Positions 11,366 to 23,767 of a DNA stretch of 64,000 nt are shown in pieces. The stretch's first letter is position 1, and the number at the start of each line of letters is the position of its first letter. Both the position numbers and the translations under genes were made by a program. This DNA is from Reticulitermes speratus. Its lineage: Eukaryota; Arthropoda; Insecta; Blattodea; Rhinotermitidae. The stretch lies in NCBI GenBank assembly GCA_021186555.1, contig JAJKFL010000006.1:7088215-7152214 (forward strand). Direction: 5' to 3'. Under the pieces are notes generated by a model. It saw nothing but the letters and a program-made list of their open reading frames with translations, was not told where the DNA came from and did no database searches.

Positions 11366-13827
11366 TAACATTACATGTCAGAAGACACTATTTTCACAGT
11401 TACTGGTGCCAGACCCTTGTTATCTCATGTTCCAGCATTGTCCAAGTTGTCTAACATTGTCTGCCTTTGTTAGATGTATAGCTGGACCCCCACAGTTGAC
11501 TGTGTAAAGTTTTTGAGTAAGCTTGATCCCAAAGCTGAATTCCAGTTCTATTATCTTGGTCAGTTGTGTATTTGGTTCATATATAATAGCACAAGAACCA
11601 GACTGGAAGAGTTTAAGAGTTGAAGTGCTGAGTATGGAGATGGTGCAGTGGTGTGTCACTGAGAAACATTTGGATGTTACACATTTGTTGTGTATATACA
11701 TGCAAAGAAATGGGCTTTGTGTGCCCCATTTGGTTGTACAAGCTGCTTGCTTAATGACGTACGTGATCGACACACTTAGGGGACACTTTTTCATGTCTTT
11801 GTTTTTATGGAACCTTGTCCCTTGTGTACATTCTTGTACCATTTTCTAAGATTAATTGTAACATTATCTTTTCATGTATCTGTGTTCATTGTAGATGGTT
11901 TTTCTGTTCTGCCTGTCATAATTTGTGCTGTCATAATGGTCACATTGACGTGATCTAAGGCGTGCACATGACAGCTCAGTAGTAGACAGTGCAATGCAAT
12001 CTAGTTGAGGAAGTTACTTGAATGAAAACAAGTAGAAAATTACTACCAGTGGAAATTAATATTGGAGGATAGTAAGAATATTAAAGAAGACAAATTTGTA
12101 GATTTTGTAATTAGAGAAACAAAAAAGGGCTTAAAATGCTGTTTTGGATGAAATAAAAACAAAAATTCAGTGTTGTATGGACAAATGCCAGGAACAGCAG
12201 ACCTTTGGTAGCCCAAATAAGTGTTCAAGTGGATGCAACCAGGGTGGTTGTAAGAAGGGAAGAAGAGATTGAAAGAAGGATTTTGAATAGACTGAGGTCA
12301 GTGACTGAATTGGAAGATGTCAGTGACAGTAATAAAGTGATATACAGCGTGTTTACAGGAATTTGCAGGTGTGTGTAAGTCAGAGATGCCAGCTGTGCCA
12401 GTTCACGCTCAGTCCTTCAGTAACATCTACTGCTGTAACATATATGCTTTCATTGTGTTGGTATGGAGTTAAATGGGCAGCTTTGGGATCAGAGATGTGG
12501 TATTTGTCATGTATGAATGCTGTCTGGTGTGGTAAAACCCTCTTAATGGTAATGATTAATTTAATTTTTAAGTTAATTAAAATGTAATTTTGATTATAAG
12601 CATGTGTCATTTTCAAAATTATAGAGTAAACAGATAAAACTTATCAGAATCTGTCATTTTGCGTCAGGAAGCTCGTTTACAATGGCCATCGTGTGCATTG
12701 TAGAATACAGCTAGCATTGAAGTATTACCAAGTATTTTTTCTAAACTGTAGTTAATTCCTCTGTGTTTCACAGTGAAAGAAAACTGTAGATGATAAATGA
12801 ATGTCATGATAGATTCTCAGTTTTGATATGTGAGTTTGATTGTGTGGTGTGATGGTAGCTGATAGGCTATGAAAATTCGTAGTTACTCGGAACGTTCTGG
12901 TACCGGAGCTGTTTGATGCAGTTGCTCTTGTGTGGCAAGCTGCTCCCATGCAGGCTTTAGCCAGCATGCTGGACCCTCACTGTAGCACCACCTTATCTCT
13001 GCCCACACACATTACTGAGTGCTTCATTCAGGTGAATTACAACCTGTAAATACACAACTACCAGTTTGTTGATGGTAGCACCATCCTGATTACAAGTGTG
13101 GTTCACGATGCCTTCTTAGTCCTGGAAGGTTTCTGAAATTGCATTCTCATTTAAGCAGTTCTGCCAGTTTTGTGGTCCTTGATGACTGTTGTGCCTTTGC
13201 CATCTGTGCTCGTCTTCCAATGGAAGGTCATACCTGTATAATTCATTTCTGATATTGATGCATTCAGGGAGGGTATTGTTTCTCTGTTGCCATTCTTTGT
13301 GCGACATGTTGGCAGACATGATGCATCTTCTGATCTTTAGTGAGTATGGTGTGATTCCTACCAACTGAAATAGTGAGTTCCTGGTGACAATGAGATTACA
13401 CAACCACCTGTACCTCTCCTCAGTTCCTGATGTTCTAGGTCATCTGCTTTGTAAGTCATCTTTCCAGTGATTTTTCAGCTGTGCTTGAATCTGTGGTGCT
13501 GACATTTGAATTTGGCCATTGTTCGCCATACATTCAGTAAAGTATTTTCAGAGTTCTGTCACTGGTTTTCGAACCCATTGTCATGCCTGATAATTGTGGT
13601 GGTACATTTCCCCACATACTGTGCTCTTTGGGACTTAACCACACCTAGTGGTCTTAAGACCAGGAGAATACTTCTGCCATGTGTCAAGGGTAAGCATGTT
13701 GAGACGAAGCAAGCAGGGTGTTCAGTCCTGTTCCAGAACTTCTGAAGCTGCTAATATACATACTGCAAAGGGGTTGCACTTAATGTCGCAGTGCAGTTTC
13801 TGTGAACAGAAATGTGCTGTCTTTCAG

Positions 13828-14028
13828 GTGGTAACAATGGGATATCATCAGAGTTTGTGCGGCAGGAGTTGCGAGCCATTGTTGGTGCCCGGACGCAACA
13901 GCAGTCGGCTAGTGGTGGTGGCGGTGCTCAGAGTCAGGGTGTGAGGCAACAGTTGCAGCTGGGGCAGCAAGTTTCACCAGCTGATCTTGACTCGCTTGGC
14001 AGCCTGGCCTTCGAGATTCCTACCTCTG
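13828..14028 (+). CDS. tai: taiman exon: EFVRQELR block and acidic/aliphatic segment
   Basis: The exon is entered in phase 1 (ctttcag|GT) and left in phase 1 (TCTG|gtgagt). It encodes GGNNGISSEFVRQELRAIVG, a block I associate with p160 coactivators, then a Gln/Gly-rich linker and DLDSLGSLAFEIPTSG, an acidic-hydrophobic motif resembling an activation segment. This is the strongest single family signal in the window. An in-frame ATG at 13812 lies in the intron and is not a start. Confidence 0.85.
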
Positions 14029-14662
14029 GTGAGTGTTGACTGTGTGGAAAACGTGTGGCATTGTCATGGAGTGGGGTTTGGGAAGGGAGATAGCACTGTA
14101 AATTAGCATCCAATTGAAATATCTTTGGTTATAGCAGTAGAGTGATTGGCTTTCAAATCAGAGGGACTGGTGTTTGATACCTGTTGTACATTTTTTGCAC
14201 TACCATTGGTCAAGTTAAGTTTCGAACCGTAATTCAAGTCGGCTTTATTTCAGACTGCAAGTTGTGGCATGTATAGTGTTGCTGTCTGGTGTCTCTTATT
14301 CATTACAGTTGAGTTTTAAGTACATTTCTTTTGGATGTGACTGGTAACACCAGGTTTTTGCCAGTGCATATACCCTATATTGCTAATGACTACAGTTTAC
14401 CTGCATTATTTATAAGATTTGAAAGGTTCATGTCTCATCCAAGTTATTTATTGCCTGTTGATCCTATGCACTATCTATTTCTCCCTTTCCCCCCAACCTC
14501 AGTCCTCCTTTCTTTGCCCAGTTTTCCCATTTACATATTATCTTGTGTGTGAGAGTACCTATATTTCTCTGTTCAGTGGCATTTTTGACAGTGAGTCTCG
14601 TTCTGATTGCTATATCCTGGTTGATATATGGCCATTTGTTGTTCAGGAACTCCTCTCTGCAA

Positions 14663-14693
<31 letters not shown>

Positions 14694-14699
14694 ACACAC
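14663..14699 (+). repeat. poly-C followed by AC microsatellite
   Basis: Seventeen C bases (14663-14679) run directly into an AC repeat (14680-14699). The complementary strand carries a long G run. Confidence 0.95.
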
Positions 14700-15190
14700 C
14701 TGTTAATTTCCAGATTTCTAGCCTGAACCATGCTATACTGCTTCTTTCTTTTGTAGTGTAACAGGATGTGTACACCTCTCTTCCCCCAGCGGTGTTTCGA
14801 TTCCCCGTATAATGATAATGATCTCTTCTCTCTCATTTTGGCTAGCTGCCTCTGTCTTTGGATATCAACGCATCTGATTTTGATAACGTGGCACGTGGTT
14901 CTTATTTCTGTCTCTCTCGCATTTTGCCATATGTAACTCAGGCCAATCATATCTAATTGTTCCTTTAATGTTTGTGCCCAGCACTCCACCCTCGGCTGTC
15001 CAACTTGGTATTCATTGTAGTATCTTAATCATAATGGTTCATTAATTGTCTTATGACTACCAGCCTGTTCTTTATACCAGTTTCCTGAAATCTTCAATAA
15101 GTTTGCTGTTAATCATCTCCTAAATCTGTGTGTTGTGTTGAGTTATCTTGAAATTTTGTTTGTGGACTTGAAATGTAAGTAATTTGTCAT

Positions 15191-15298
15191 TGAGATCTTT
15201 GCTCTTCTGGGATGTTACGCAGGGATAGATTGTCCCAAAATGTCTGTCACTAACTACCAATCTATGCTGCATTACATCCCAGAAGAGCGAAGATCTCA
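15191..15298. repeat. short foldback (hairpin) element
   Basis: Arm 15191-15222 (tgagatctttgctcttctgg...) and arm 15267-15298 are inverted copies matching at about 29 of 32 positions around a 44-bp centre. The sequence just downstream (atggcggaagcctggaatca) also recurs after the hairpin at 20081, so both belong to one dispersed family longer than the hairpin. Confidence 0.8.
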
Positions 15299-15577
15299 TT
15301 TACACCATGGCGGAAGCCTGGAATCATGCATAATTTGTCGCTGTTGAAGTTGTAGAAACAGATTGGTATGTGTGTAGGTGTTGTGGTATTTCTGTGTACA
15401 GAGCTTCTCTAGGCCTGTATTTTTTATCGTGAGGAATATAAGACAACATGAAGGAACAGGGCATGTAGCAAAAGACTTTGCTTACACACATGGGCTGGAG
15501 TACATTAGAAACTAGGGCAAAGTCACAGATTTGTTGATTTGCTTCAGAGACTGTTAATAGCTTTGGTACATGTTACA

Positions 15578-15662
15578 TTAAGATTGTAGTCCACTGGGAT
15601 GTGATGCCATGTTGTTTGGGAACCATCTACCATATTATTCAGAGTTGCATCCCAGAGGACTG
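15578..15662. repeat. foldback-family copy (GTCTTCTGGGATGTGATG-type ends)
   Basis: Left end gtccactgggatgtgatgcc and right end gttgcatcccagaggac are imperfect inverted repeats. They are related to the ends of the elements at 17599 and 23087. It is a small intronic element without coding content. Confidence 0.55.
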
Positions 15663-17135
15663 TGTTCATAATGTATGTTGTTGTGAGAATGTCATATCTT
15701 ACACGGGTTACTTTTCTTTCTGTGTTTATATGTCGTGTTCCTTTTGTGTTTTCCACGTCCTTGTGATTACATTGATTTAATTCTACAAGTATGGTGATTT
15801 TCATCAATTAATTTAACAGTGATCAGTGTAGTGAAAGTATTTGTTTTTGTAAGAAGTTAATAAAAAAAGGTGTCTCCATTACAGCCAGGAGACCCTCACA
15901 CTGTTGAGTGTCGTAAAGGACTTCCTGGCATGCTTAATTTGTACTAAGGGATATCTTGCTTTTCTCTCTGTATGTGAGGCAGTCTTGTCTGTGCCAGCTT
16001 CCCACAAGTGCCTTCAGACATGTCATTTGAGGTCCATGTCCAGTGGTCTGATACTGTGCGTGCAGTCTGTTTACACCTGCTACGTTGAACGTGAACATTG
16101 CAATGAATTGTTTTCATGTGATGAGCTGTGTTAATGTGGAAGGAAGGTGCTTTAGGGACTGTGTGTCCATGGTTGTTGATTGATCACATCGTTTCATATT
16201 TGCATGCTCGATAGCATAAGAAGTCTTTGTTGTCTTGTCGCTGCGGATCTGATGTAAAGGTTGTGTTGACGGTAAATGTCTGATGGTGGGTTGGCTGTCT
16301 CTTTACTTCAACAGCTTGGCCCCACTGCCGTGTGATGTTACTGACCGACAGCCTTTAGGAAGGAATTACTACAGAGCAGCCAAGTGACCAAATCCGTAGG
16401 TTCTTTCCTTTCACCTGATGGCAGAGACAGCACCAGATTCCAAAAATGTCTGTTTCCATACCCAAAACCAGACAATGAACAGTATCCAGTATGTGTGTCA
16501 CTTCAATATCTTGCCCTTACTTTATCATCAGAATATTGTGACAGAAGATGTATGTGTTACATGCAGAATTAACATAATTGTTTGCACCTACCATTCACAT
16601 GTTCATATTTGTATCTCTGTGTGTTTGTATTACAGACAAAGTTTGCTGAAAAAGAAAGGAGAGCATGGATAATTGCTTTTATTAGTATAGACTTTCTGCT
16701 GTACCTTCTGACAGACATACCTTACCAACAGATTTGTTATTCATACTCACTGCAGTTCAGGTTTAGACATCTGAAACCATGTCTGCATACTTTACCTAAA
16801 ACGTATTTTGAGATGCTGTAACTTTTGATGGTATTGCCTTTCTTCTTGTACTATAGTTTCTATTTTACAGTCATAGATGGCAGGCTGATGCGTGTTCTGT
16901 CTTTGCAGTCTTTCTATTTTGATTTCTTGCCAGCTCTTTATCTTTTTGTTGCTTATAATATCTGTTCTGGGTTGTTCTGTATGTCTGTTTCCTCCAAATA
17001 TAATTCTAATGCCCTTCTCAGCATCCTTGTTCAGTTTATTTTGCTTACATAGTGAAATGTGTAGTCACTTCTCACCAAACTCTGTTTAAAATTGTTAGAA
17101 TCAAACTGCTGTTAGATGTTCATTATTTATTATAT

Positions 17136-17167
17136 CCCCCCCCCCCCCTTTTTTTTTTTTTTCCCCC
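17136..17167 (+). repeat. poly-C/poly-T/poly-C tract
   Basis: Thirteen C (17136-17148) are followed by about fourteen T (17149-17162) and five C. The pure polypyrimidine strand could adopt unusual structure and is also prone to sequencing-length error. Confidence 0.93.
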
Positions 17168-17598
17168 ATAAATATTTGTCAGCAGTTTCATATCTACTGC
17201 TGTCAAAGACCTATGAAGAATATTTTTGGTATCAGTGTGTTTTAAAAATGGTAGCAAATCTGAGATACTAGGCTGTCACTTTTTGTGTGGTAAAATGTGC
17301 TGTGTCACCCCACAAACATCTGTTTCTTGTTTTTGCATTAGAAAATGTGGATATGTAGTTGTAATACCAGTAGATTGGAGTGTGGTGTAATGAGACTAAT
17401 CCTCTGAAAGCAGAGAACGTCTGTAGCCAGAATTAAATACATATGAACTTGTATGTGGCTAGGTAGTATTGAGTTAATGTATCTGTTGGGTGCCGGGGAG
17501 GTTTGGGCAGTTTATCATATGCCATGGCACATATTCATGTTGAGAAGCACCAGTGGTGAGCAGACAGGTTGTACATGAAGATTACGAGTTTTGAGCAT

Positions 17599-17718
17599 TC
17601 CAGTCTTCTGGGATGTGATGCTGTGCCATTGGGTGAGAGGCTTCCAGTGTTTTGAAGGAACATGTTGCTTGCAGGAGCCCCTCACCCAGTGATGAAGCAT
17701 CACATCACAGAAGACCAG
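17599..17718. repeat. foldback element with about 40-bp arms
   Basis: Arm 17599-17640 (ccagtcttctgggatgtgat...gggtgagagg) is mirrored by 17678-17718, with a few mismatches around a 37-bp centre. The minus-strand peptide TQWHSITSQKT is a familiar by-product of this insect repeat family. Confidence 0.8.
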
Positions 17719-19585
17719 AATCTGAAATGGTGCCACCATAAAACCTCAGAGCTCACAGATTATGGATCTTGTGTGATGTGACACCATACTCTGGCAGATG
17801 GATGGCACTATTTTGGTACTCCCTGTGCCAAGTTACATGGGGTCACATCTTGACACTTGCTGTTGTGAGAACCTCAGGTATCATTAGTTGTACATGATCA
17901 GCTTGGCTTCTGTACATACTCTTGTGTTTGGTGTTGGGGGGTTAGTTGTGGTGTGTATGTGTGTACTGTGTGTACACAAGCTGCAGTAGCACTGTGGACC
18001 TTGCAGTACCGATTCTGAATGAATGTATGTGCGTCTGTTACTGGCACTTGTCTGAGATCATTTCAGTGTCACAGTTTGATTTTACAGTCCATTCTTTGTG
18101 GTTAACATGCAGGTGTGTTAGCATGGTTCAGTCATTAAATCAAACTTGAAAGTATGGCTAGTTTTCTTCATCTTATTGCAGTGGGTTTTTACTTCAGTAA
18201 AATTCAAACTTTGTTTCGTCCCAGATAATTGTTATGGTGTGTGTATACTTCCAAAGTTGTTTTTATAGATGTTTGATTTCAGTTGATTCCTGAAGTGGTT
18301 TGAAAACACAATTATTTTCTTCCCTGTTAAAGTTTGCTGTCATACGTTGCACTTCATTTGTGTGTAAAATGTGACATAGTCATTTGACTGCTTAATTACA
18401 AGAAAGTGTAATACCTTGTCCATAAAGTGGAAATGGGTTTATAGAAACCAAACCCCATTTCAAGAGCTTTTGGTAGAAGAAACAGAAGCATTTAGCTGAA
18501 GTGAACCTTGTGTATAAAGAGAGATAGTTGAACAGATGCTATATAGAAAGGTGTTTTGTAATATTGTCCTTGTCTGTTTATTCCAACCGTTGCTTAGTTT
18601 TTGCCAACACAGATTTTGTGCTCCTTCGAATGTGGTTGTTTTAATTAAGTAGATGAAGTGTATTTTTGTGGTGCAAAGACTGTGAACCAATGCAGATATT
18701 CACTCATCCTTGAACTTGCTTTTCTGTAAAGAAAATTAACATTATCTTCAAACATTCCTTGGTGTGTGAAGTGTTCTTATGTCTGAGGATTCTGGTGTTA
18801 AAGAGTGAACCAAACTGTAATGAAAGAAACATAACTGGAGATTGAGGTTTTTGTGGTGGTGAAAAGTAAGAGTTTGTTCTTTGCATTAAGACTCCTTGTA
18901 GTTTTGTAGAATGTTACCAACATTTCAGAAGAAACTGTGACCTCCAGCTTCAAAGGAGAAGTGCCTTGAATTTGGAGTCATTGTGTTCCTCTGCAGTTGG
19001 CAATGAAATTACATTGCATGATAACCCCATAAGACCACAGTCTTAAGGAAAATAATTTGTATACTTTCATAAGCTTATGTATAGGTTGTAGAATTTTCAG
19101 CTTTACAGTGAGTGTATGCAGCAATGTTTCACTGCCAAACGGTTGCGTGAAGGAGGAATTAATTTCCATTTCAGAGATTGGTCTCGGTCATGAGGAATTG
19201 GTGTTCTGTGTGATGTGGTCATATATTGTTGTTGCACTCAGGGTGCGCTGTACTCCTGTCCCTGCACAGTTGATGCACTTTGGACACCAACAGGAACAGT
19301 GTGTGTGACCATCACACTATTTTCTGATGACTGAGACAGTGTTCTGATTGTGTCTGAAATGGAAATTCATCTCAGCCTTACATTCCTATTCATGAAAAAA
19401 AAAACGTCATCGCTTTGCTAAGTTAATTGTAGCACCAGAAACCTTTTCAACAAATCAAATGACAATTGTGCATGTGATGTGAGTCTGCATTCTTCTGGAA
19501 CCAGTACTGTGTCCCTTTGTGTTGTGCAGTGGTGGGGTACTGATGATGGATGATCATCTCTTGTGTTGTTGACCTGTCTGTACAG

Positions 19586-19658
19586 GTGCCAGTGATAGCA
19601 AGCAAGTTTGGGCTAACATCGGGTCAGGCTCACCAAACCCGGGCTCTCCTCCTCAAGG
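19586..19658 (+). CDS. tai: taiman exon: short Ser/Pro-rich segment
   Basis: The exon is entered in phase 1 (gtacag|GT). The frame gives ASDSKQVWANIGSGSPNPGS followed by PPQ and part of a Gly codon. The only usable donor (CAAGG|gtaagg at 19659) leaves phase 2. The join to the preceding exon (PTSG-ASDSK) is clean. Leaving in phase 2 does not match the next exon in the LxxLL frame, so a microexon, alternative site or base error must lie downstream. A second open frame in this exon (VPVIASKFG...) is not supported by phase. Confidence 0.65.
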
Positions 19659-20080
19659 GTAAGGTTTTTATTCAACTTCACATGAAAACAGAGAGCCCTT
19701 ATCCCTAATTACTGCAACAACCCCCTGGGTGCATGCTGTGGTGATTTTGTGTAAAGCTCATTGGCCACTTTCTTTCTTCTCTATAAGGAGCATGTAGATG
19801 TACTACTTATTTCATTGTTATGTGCATGTATGTTGTGTAATAGCCTTATGTAAAGATAAATATGGGATTCATGATGTTTGGCAACATTGTAGTGTATCTG
19901 TTGCCATGTTTGTTAACCTGCAAATTACTCACACTGCACGAATTGCCAGACTGTATATTGAAAGTTATACGTAAACATGTGTGTGAATCAGATACACTAG
20001 AGAACCATCTTCTAATCATTAACTGGAACAAGATGTCATATGCTTGACTCACTAATATGGAGGGAGCTGAATTTATATCT

Positions 20081-20146
20081 TGAGATCTGCGCTCTTCTGG
20101 GATATCACACGACGCTGCGTAATATCCCAGAAGAGCGCAGATCTCA
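20081..20146. repeat. short foldback (hairpin) element
   Basis: Arm tgagatctgcgctcttctgg... (20081-20108) pairs with 20115-20146 almost perfectly with a loop of only a few bases. It is the same family as the hairpin at 15191, including the following segment (atcgcggcagaagtctgaaa). Confidence 0.85.
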
Positions 20147-20521
20147 TGAACATCGCGGCAGAAGTCTGAAATCAAGGTTATATCTAACTGCATAAGAGAA
20201 ATGTGCAGGAGTTGTGGTGGAACAGTAAATGCTGAAGTTAATCCTGCGGAACCAGAATTCAATGCACATAGTGATCTGCAGAAGACTGGAATTGAAGTGG
20301 GGTAGCATAAGAACAGGCATATTTACATGATGTTTGGTGTTCTGAGCATTATGCAGTGTGTTTTATGTATATATATTTACATTTATAACATTTGATGCCA
20401 GAGGGTTGAAGGCTATATTTGCATTTGGGTTGCAGGGACATTGTAAAGACATGATAATGCTTGGCTATCCCTCGTGCACATAACTTGCAGTAATTATTTG
20501 TCCACAAGTCATTTCTGTGTG

Positions 20522-20555
20522 TTTTTTTTTTTTTTTTTTTGTGGGGGGGGGGGGG
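20522..20555 (+). repeat. poly-T/poly-G tract
   Basis: Nineteen T (20522-20540) are followed by GT and thirteen G (20543-20555). The frame reading KKKKK across it is an artefact. Confidence 0.94.
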
Positions 20556-21340
20556 CATTTGATCTATGAAATGTATAATTCAGATACTGAGCACCGAGCG
20601 GTACAGTCAGAGTTCTTTCATAGTATTTCTCTTAGTTGAATAAAGTGACAGATTATTTTCTGCTATGAATTATTTTGATTGTTGTACTTCACATATGCTC
20701 TAGCATCCCTTGTAAAATTTATTTCTTCTTTATGCTTGTGTATTAGACCGAAAATTAAAGCACACATTCGTACAAGGACTTAGGAAACTGTTAAACATGT
20801 AAACTTCATAGTGTGTGGCAGTATTTTTAATGTGATGTGTTTTATTTGGCTGGGTTCAAGCAAAACCTATGTAGAATCATGTCCTATCATGGTATTTATG
20901 ACACTTTTGAAAAATATATCTGAAAATTCCCTCCTATCTTGAATAACTGTATGCTGTATAAAGACATACAGGATATACATTTATTACTTGGCAGGACTTT
21001 TTACACAAAAATACACCACATTTGAGCATTTTTTCTGTTTGATGTATGGTGGACGGTAGTGAGACGTGCAGTGCACGGATGTGTATGAAACATATAACGT
21101 GAACAAATATCTGTGTGACCCAGACATAATCAAAACACGTGATTTGTATGCGTGCCAAAACACTTATTCTACGATTTACAAGCCGGTTTTGAATGTTGTT
21201 TTTTGTTGCTTATAAAACCAGAAATATTGAGTCCTCTTTGCATGTAGTAATAGGGTAGTTCTGATGCCTGTGGTGCAGCACTGCAGATCAGAAGATTATA
21301 TTGTAAGAAATACAGTTGCCATGTACCAATTTTACTTTTC

Positions 21341-21427
21341 TATACAGGGTATACACAAAATAATGGTGCGTTTTATATGTATATATACATATAAACCGCA
21401 CCATTCTTTTGTGTATACTCTGTATAA
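21341..21427. mobile_element. small hairpin MITE, mariner-like ends
   Basis: Left arm tatacagggtatacacaaaa... (21341-21383) and right arm (21386-21427) are inverted copies with few mismatches and almost no centre. Ends reading TATACAG next to TA resemble Tc1/mariner-derived MITEs. It has no coding content. Confidence 0.7.
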
Positions 21428-22310
21428 TTAGCGGATGACTGTGACATGGATATGGACTGGAAAATTTGGGTGTTAAAATTGCCGTAAGTAACTGTCTGTA
21501 AAACAAATGTATTTATATTGTGTGACAAACATTTTGAAATTTTGTCCTTCTGTTGGTATTTTGCTATGTCCTTTACTTTGTAATCATGTTCAGGAGATCT
21601 GTATGTCCTTAGTGTAAATTAATCCTTGTACATCCTAGGTTCGTTTCCTTCCTCTGTCAGGCCTTCGTGAATGGTGTTGTACATAACAGTAGCAGTATAC
21701 AGGCCAACAAATCACAGCCATACTCATGTTGACAGTATCGACAAACTGATCCAAAAGTGATTACCAGGTTTTTTAAAACTGATTGCATCTACAAGCAGAG
21801 TAATAGGTTCTTATTTATGCAAGTTTGAGAATGATAATGGGTTTAGCTTAGAACTTCATGTTATTTTTAAGTATCTCAGTTAATAGAACTTTTATATTAG
21901 GATAGAGTGTTGCTGTGTAAATCCAGTGAGTCATTGTGGGATTCAGGGCTGATCAAATTTGCACACAGGAGTAGAAACCACTTTGCGGCAAGACTCAAAA
22001 GAAATGTACACGGTTTGGTGAAAGTTATTTATTACACATATAAACAGTTTGGGCTCTTCCACTTGCAGTTAAATACATTTGGCATGTTTTGGCTACATCA
22101 GAGTATATTTCAGTATAGTGTTAGCACGTGTTCTTTAGGTCTTGCCTATTATTTTCAGTTTTATAGACGATTTTTGTGTTCGTGTATGTTTTTATTGGTT
22201 TTGTATTCTGTGTTATATTTAATTCTGTTGTTTGTTAGTAGTATAATGAAATGTGTTGTCCCAACACATTACTATAACATCCAGTTAAATAATTTACATC
22301 CACAGACAGA

Positions 22311-22870
22311 TATACAGAGTGTATCAGGAGGAATCTGCTGTACTTCAGGAGAATGTTCCTGACGTTAAGTTACATAACTAGACATACCTAAATCTGAAGT
22401 TGAACGGTTATGGCGTTTATGACGGGGTAAGTTATAAAGAATGAGAGCTGTTACACATCTGTTGATTACAAAATACATATTTAGATGAGGAGGAATTTGT
22501 AGTTTCTGTAATTTTAACACCTGTACTCAACATCTGATTGACATTTGAGTGACATAAAGACATTAATTAAGCTAGAAAAACTCGTATTAATTTCATAAAA
22601 ATCGCCCTTAGGATTCCAACTACTTTACATAGCACATGAGTGGCCTGCATATGGCTTGGCTTGGCTCAGGGACAGGCCGGCACAATGTACAGATAACACC
22701 TCACGTTAAACAGATATGGTACATGGCACTGCAAGAAGACCAAATTTTTCTCTTATCATCTCCATTACAGTTCAACTTTGGATATAGGTACGTTTGGTTA
22801 TATCAGTATAAATGAACCTAAGGAACATTCTCCCGAAGTAAGACGCGTTCCTCCTGAAACACTCTGTATA
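22311..22870. mobile_element. mariner-like MITE with long terminal inverted repeats
   Basis: This 560-bp element starts tatacagagtgtatcaggag and ends with its inverted counterpart ...ctcctgaaacactctgtata. Inverted similarity continues for about 95 bp on each side, as far as the gttcaac motifs, with gaps and mismatches. The likely TA target duplication is at the outer TATA. It has no transposase. The minus or plus short frames over the ends are not genes. Confidence 0.8.
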
Positions 22871-23086
22871 TGTCTAAAGGCATGTTGGACAAAATGAAAG
22901 CCACACAGTCTGAAGGGGACAAGATTATGTTAGTAACATTGTGCATGGGTTGGATGTTACTGCTAATGGCTTTACATTTGTGTGTTGCATATCAGTACGC
23001 ACATGTGTTGTGTGCAATTCCTTGTTGTGTCTGAGTGATTAGTTAATAACTTGGGTTAGCACAGGTTTAGCAGTCACTGAAGATTA

Positions 23087-23612
23087 TGGTCTCCTAGGAT
23101 GTGATGTTGGGGCAGTATGTGTTGTTGCAGTTGGTCGAGGCACTGCGCTACGAGCCGGAAGGTTGCAGGTTTGATTCCTGATGTGGTGATTGGAATATTT
23201 CGTTGACTTATTCCTTCTGGCCGCACTATGGCCCTGGGGTCGACTCAGCCTCTAACAGAAATGAGTACAGGGATATCTCTTGGGGGTAAAGGCGGCCAGT
23301 GCATAGGGCTGACAACCTTTCCAATTTCATGTGCCAATTGTCTGGAAATTCTGGGAGCCTCAACCTCCTGGAGGCCTAAGGGCTTGTCTAGGCCTGTTTA
23401 GGGATAGCTTTACCATTAGGATGTGATGCTCTGTAGTCTCGTAGGCATGTGCCAGTGGATCAGAGGAACCTCATGCTTCCATCGTCTTGGTAGTTAGTAG
23501 GAGACAGCTGATTCATCTCATCTGATGGTTGCAGATACAGCAGGTTCGTCTGAAACGTAGGTACACATCAATTAGGTTATGTGATGTCACATCCCAGAAG
23601 ACATGGTTGTGG
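23087..23612. mobile_element. foldback-family element interrupted by a SINE
   Basis: The left end (tatggtctcctaggatgtgatg) and right end (gtgatgtcacatcccagaagacat) are inverted copies of the GTCTTCTGGGATGTGATG end. The SINE at 23107-23416 sits inside and duplicated taggatgtgatg, so it inserted after the host element was in place. Removing the SINE leaves an element of about 200 bp. Confidence 0.6.
23107..23416 (+). mobile_element. tRNA-derived SINE with 12-bp target duplication
   Basis: The tRNA-like head contains gttggtcgaggcactgcgct and a box B-like ggtttgattcctg. A body and a 3' end with gctttacc follow. The direct repeat taggatgtgatg occurs at 23095-23106 and 23417-23428. The 3' TTTACC motif is shared with the minus-strand SINE at 2077-2360, although the heads differ. 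Confidence 0.82.
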
Positions 23613-23767
23613 CCAGGCAAACCGCATGTTTCACATATTCAGCAGTGCTTAGTTGAAATTTCTTTGTCCTTAGAATTAAGAGCATTGAATGTGCATTTCA
23701 CTTTTTCTATATGCAAGCAAAGGACATGGTTTTGCTATTATACTCTTGCTTCTCTCTTCACCCACAG

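Larger units (their letters stand above)
8154..13827 (+). other. taiman intron 3
   Basis: The intron contains an AAT microsatellite (9659-9687), a degenerate 80-bp tandem duplication (10362-10520), a CA-rich stretch (10634-10662), a TG microsatellite (10980-11015) and a transposon-family fragment (11215-11365). A minus-strand frame at 13116-13403 continues with stops toward about 13500 and may be an old transposon relic, but I cannot assign it. Elsewhere I see only AT-rich intronic sequence. Confidence 0.6.
14029..19585 (+). other. taiman intron 4
   Basis: This 5.6-kb intron contains a poly-C/CA tract (14663-14699), hairpin elements at 15191-15298, 15578-15662 and 17599-17718, and a poly-C/poly-T tract (17136-17167). 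The rest is AT- and TG-rich intronic sequence without a supported gene. Confidence 0.6.
19659..23767 (+). other. taiman intron 5
   Basis: The intron contains a hairpin (20081-20146), a poly-T/poly-G tract (20522-20555), a small hairpin MITE (21341-21427), a mariner-like MITE (22311-22870) and a foldback element split by a SINE (23087-23612). An unrecognised taiman microexon of length 3n+1 may lie here. I searched acceptor-like sites by eye and found no convincing one. Confidence 0.55.

Noticed and set aside
13116-13500. Minus-strand frame with some protein-like character
   Set aside because: It is interrupted by stops and I cannot assign a family; it is noted only as a possible transposon relic in intron 3.
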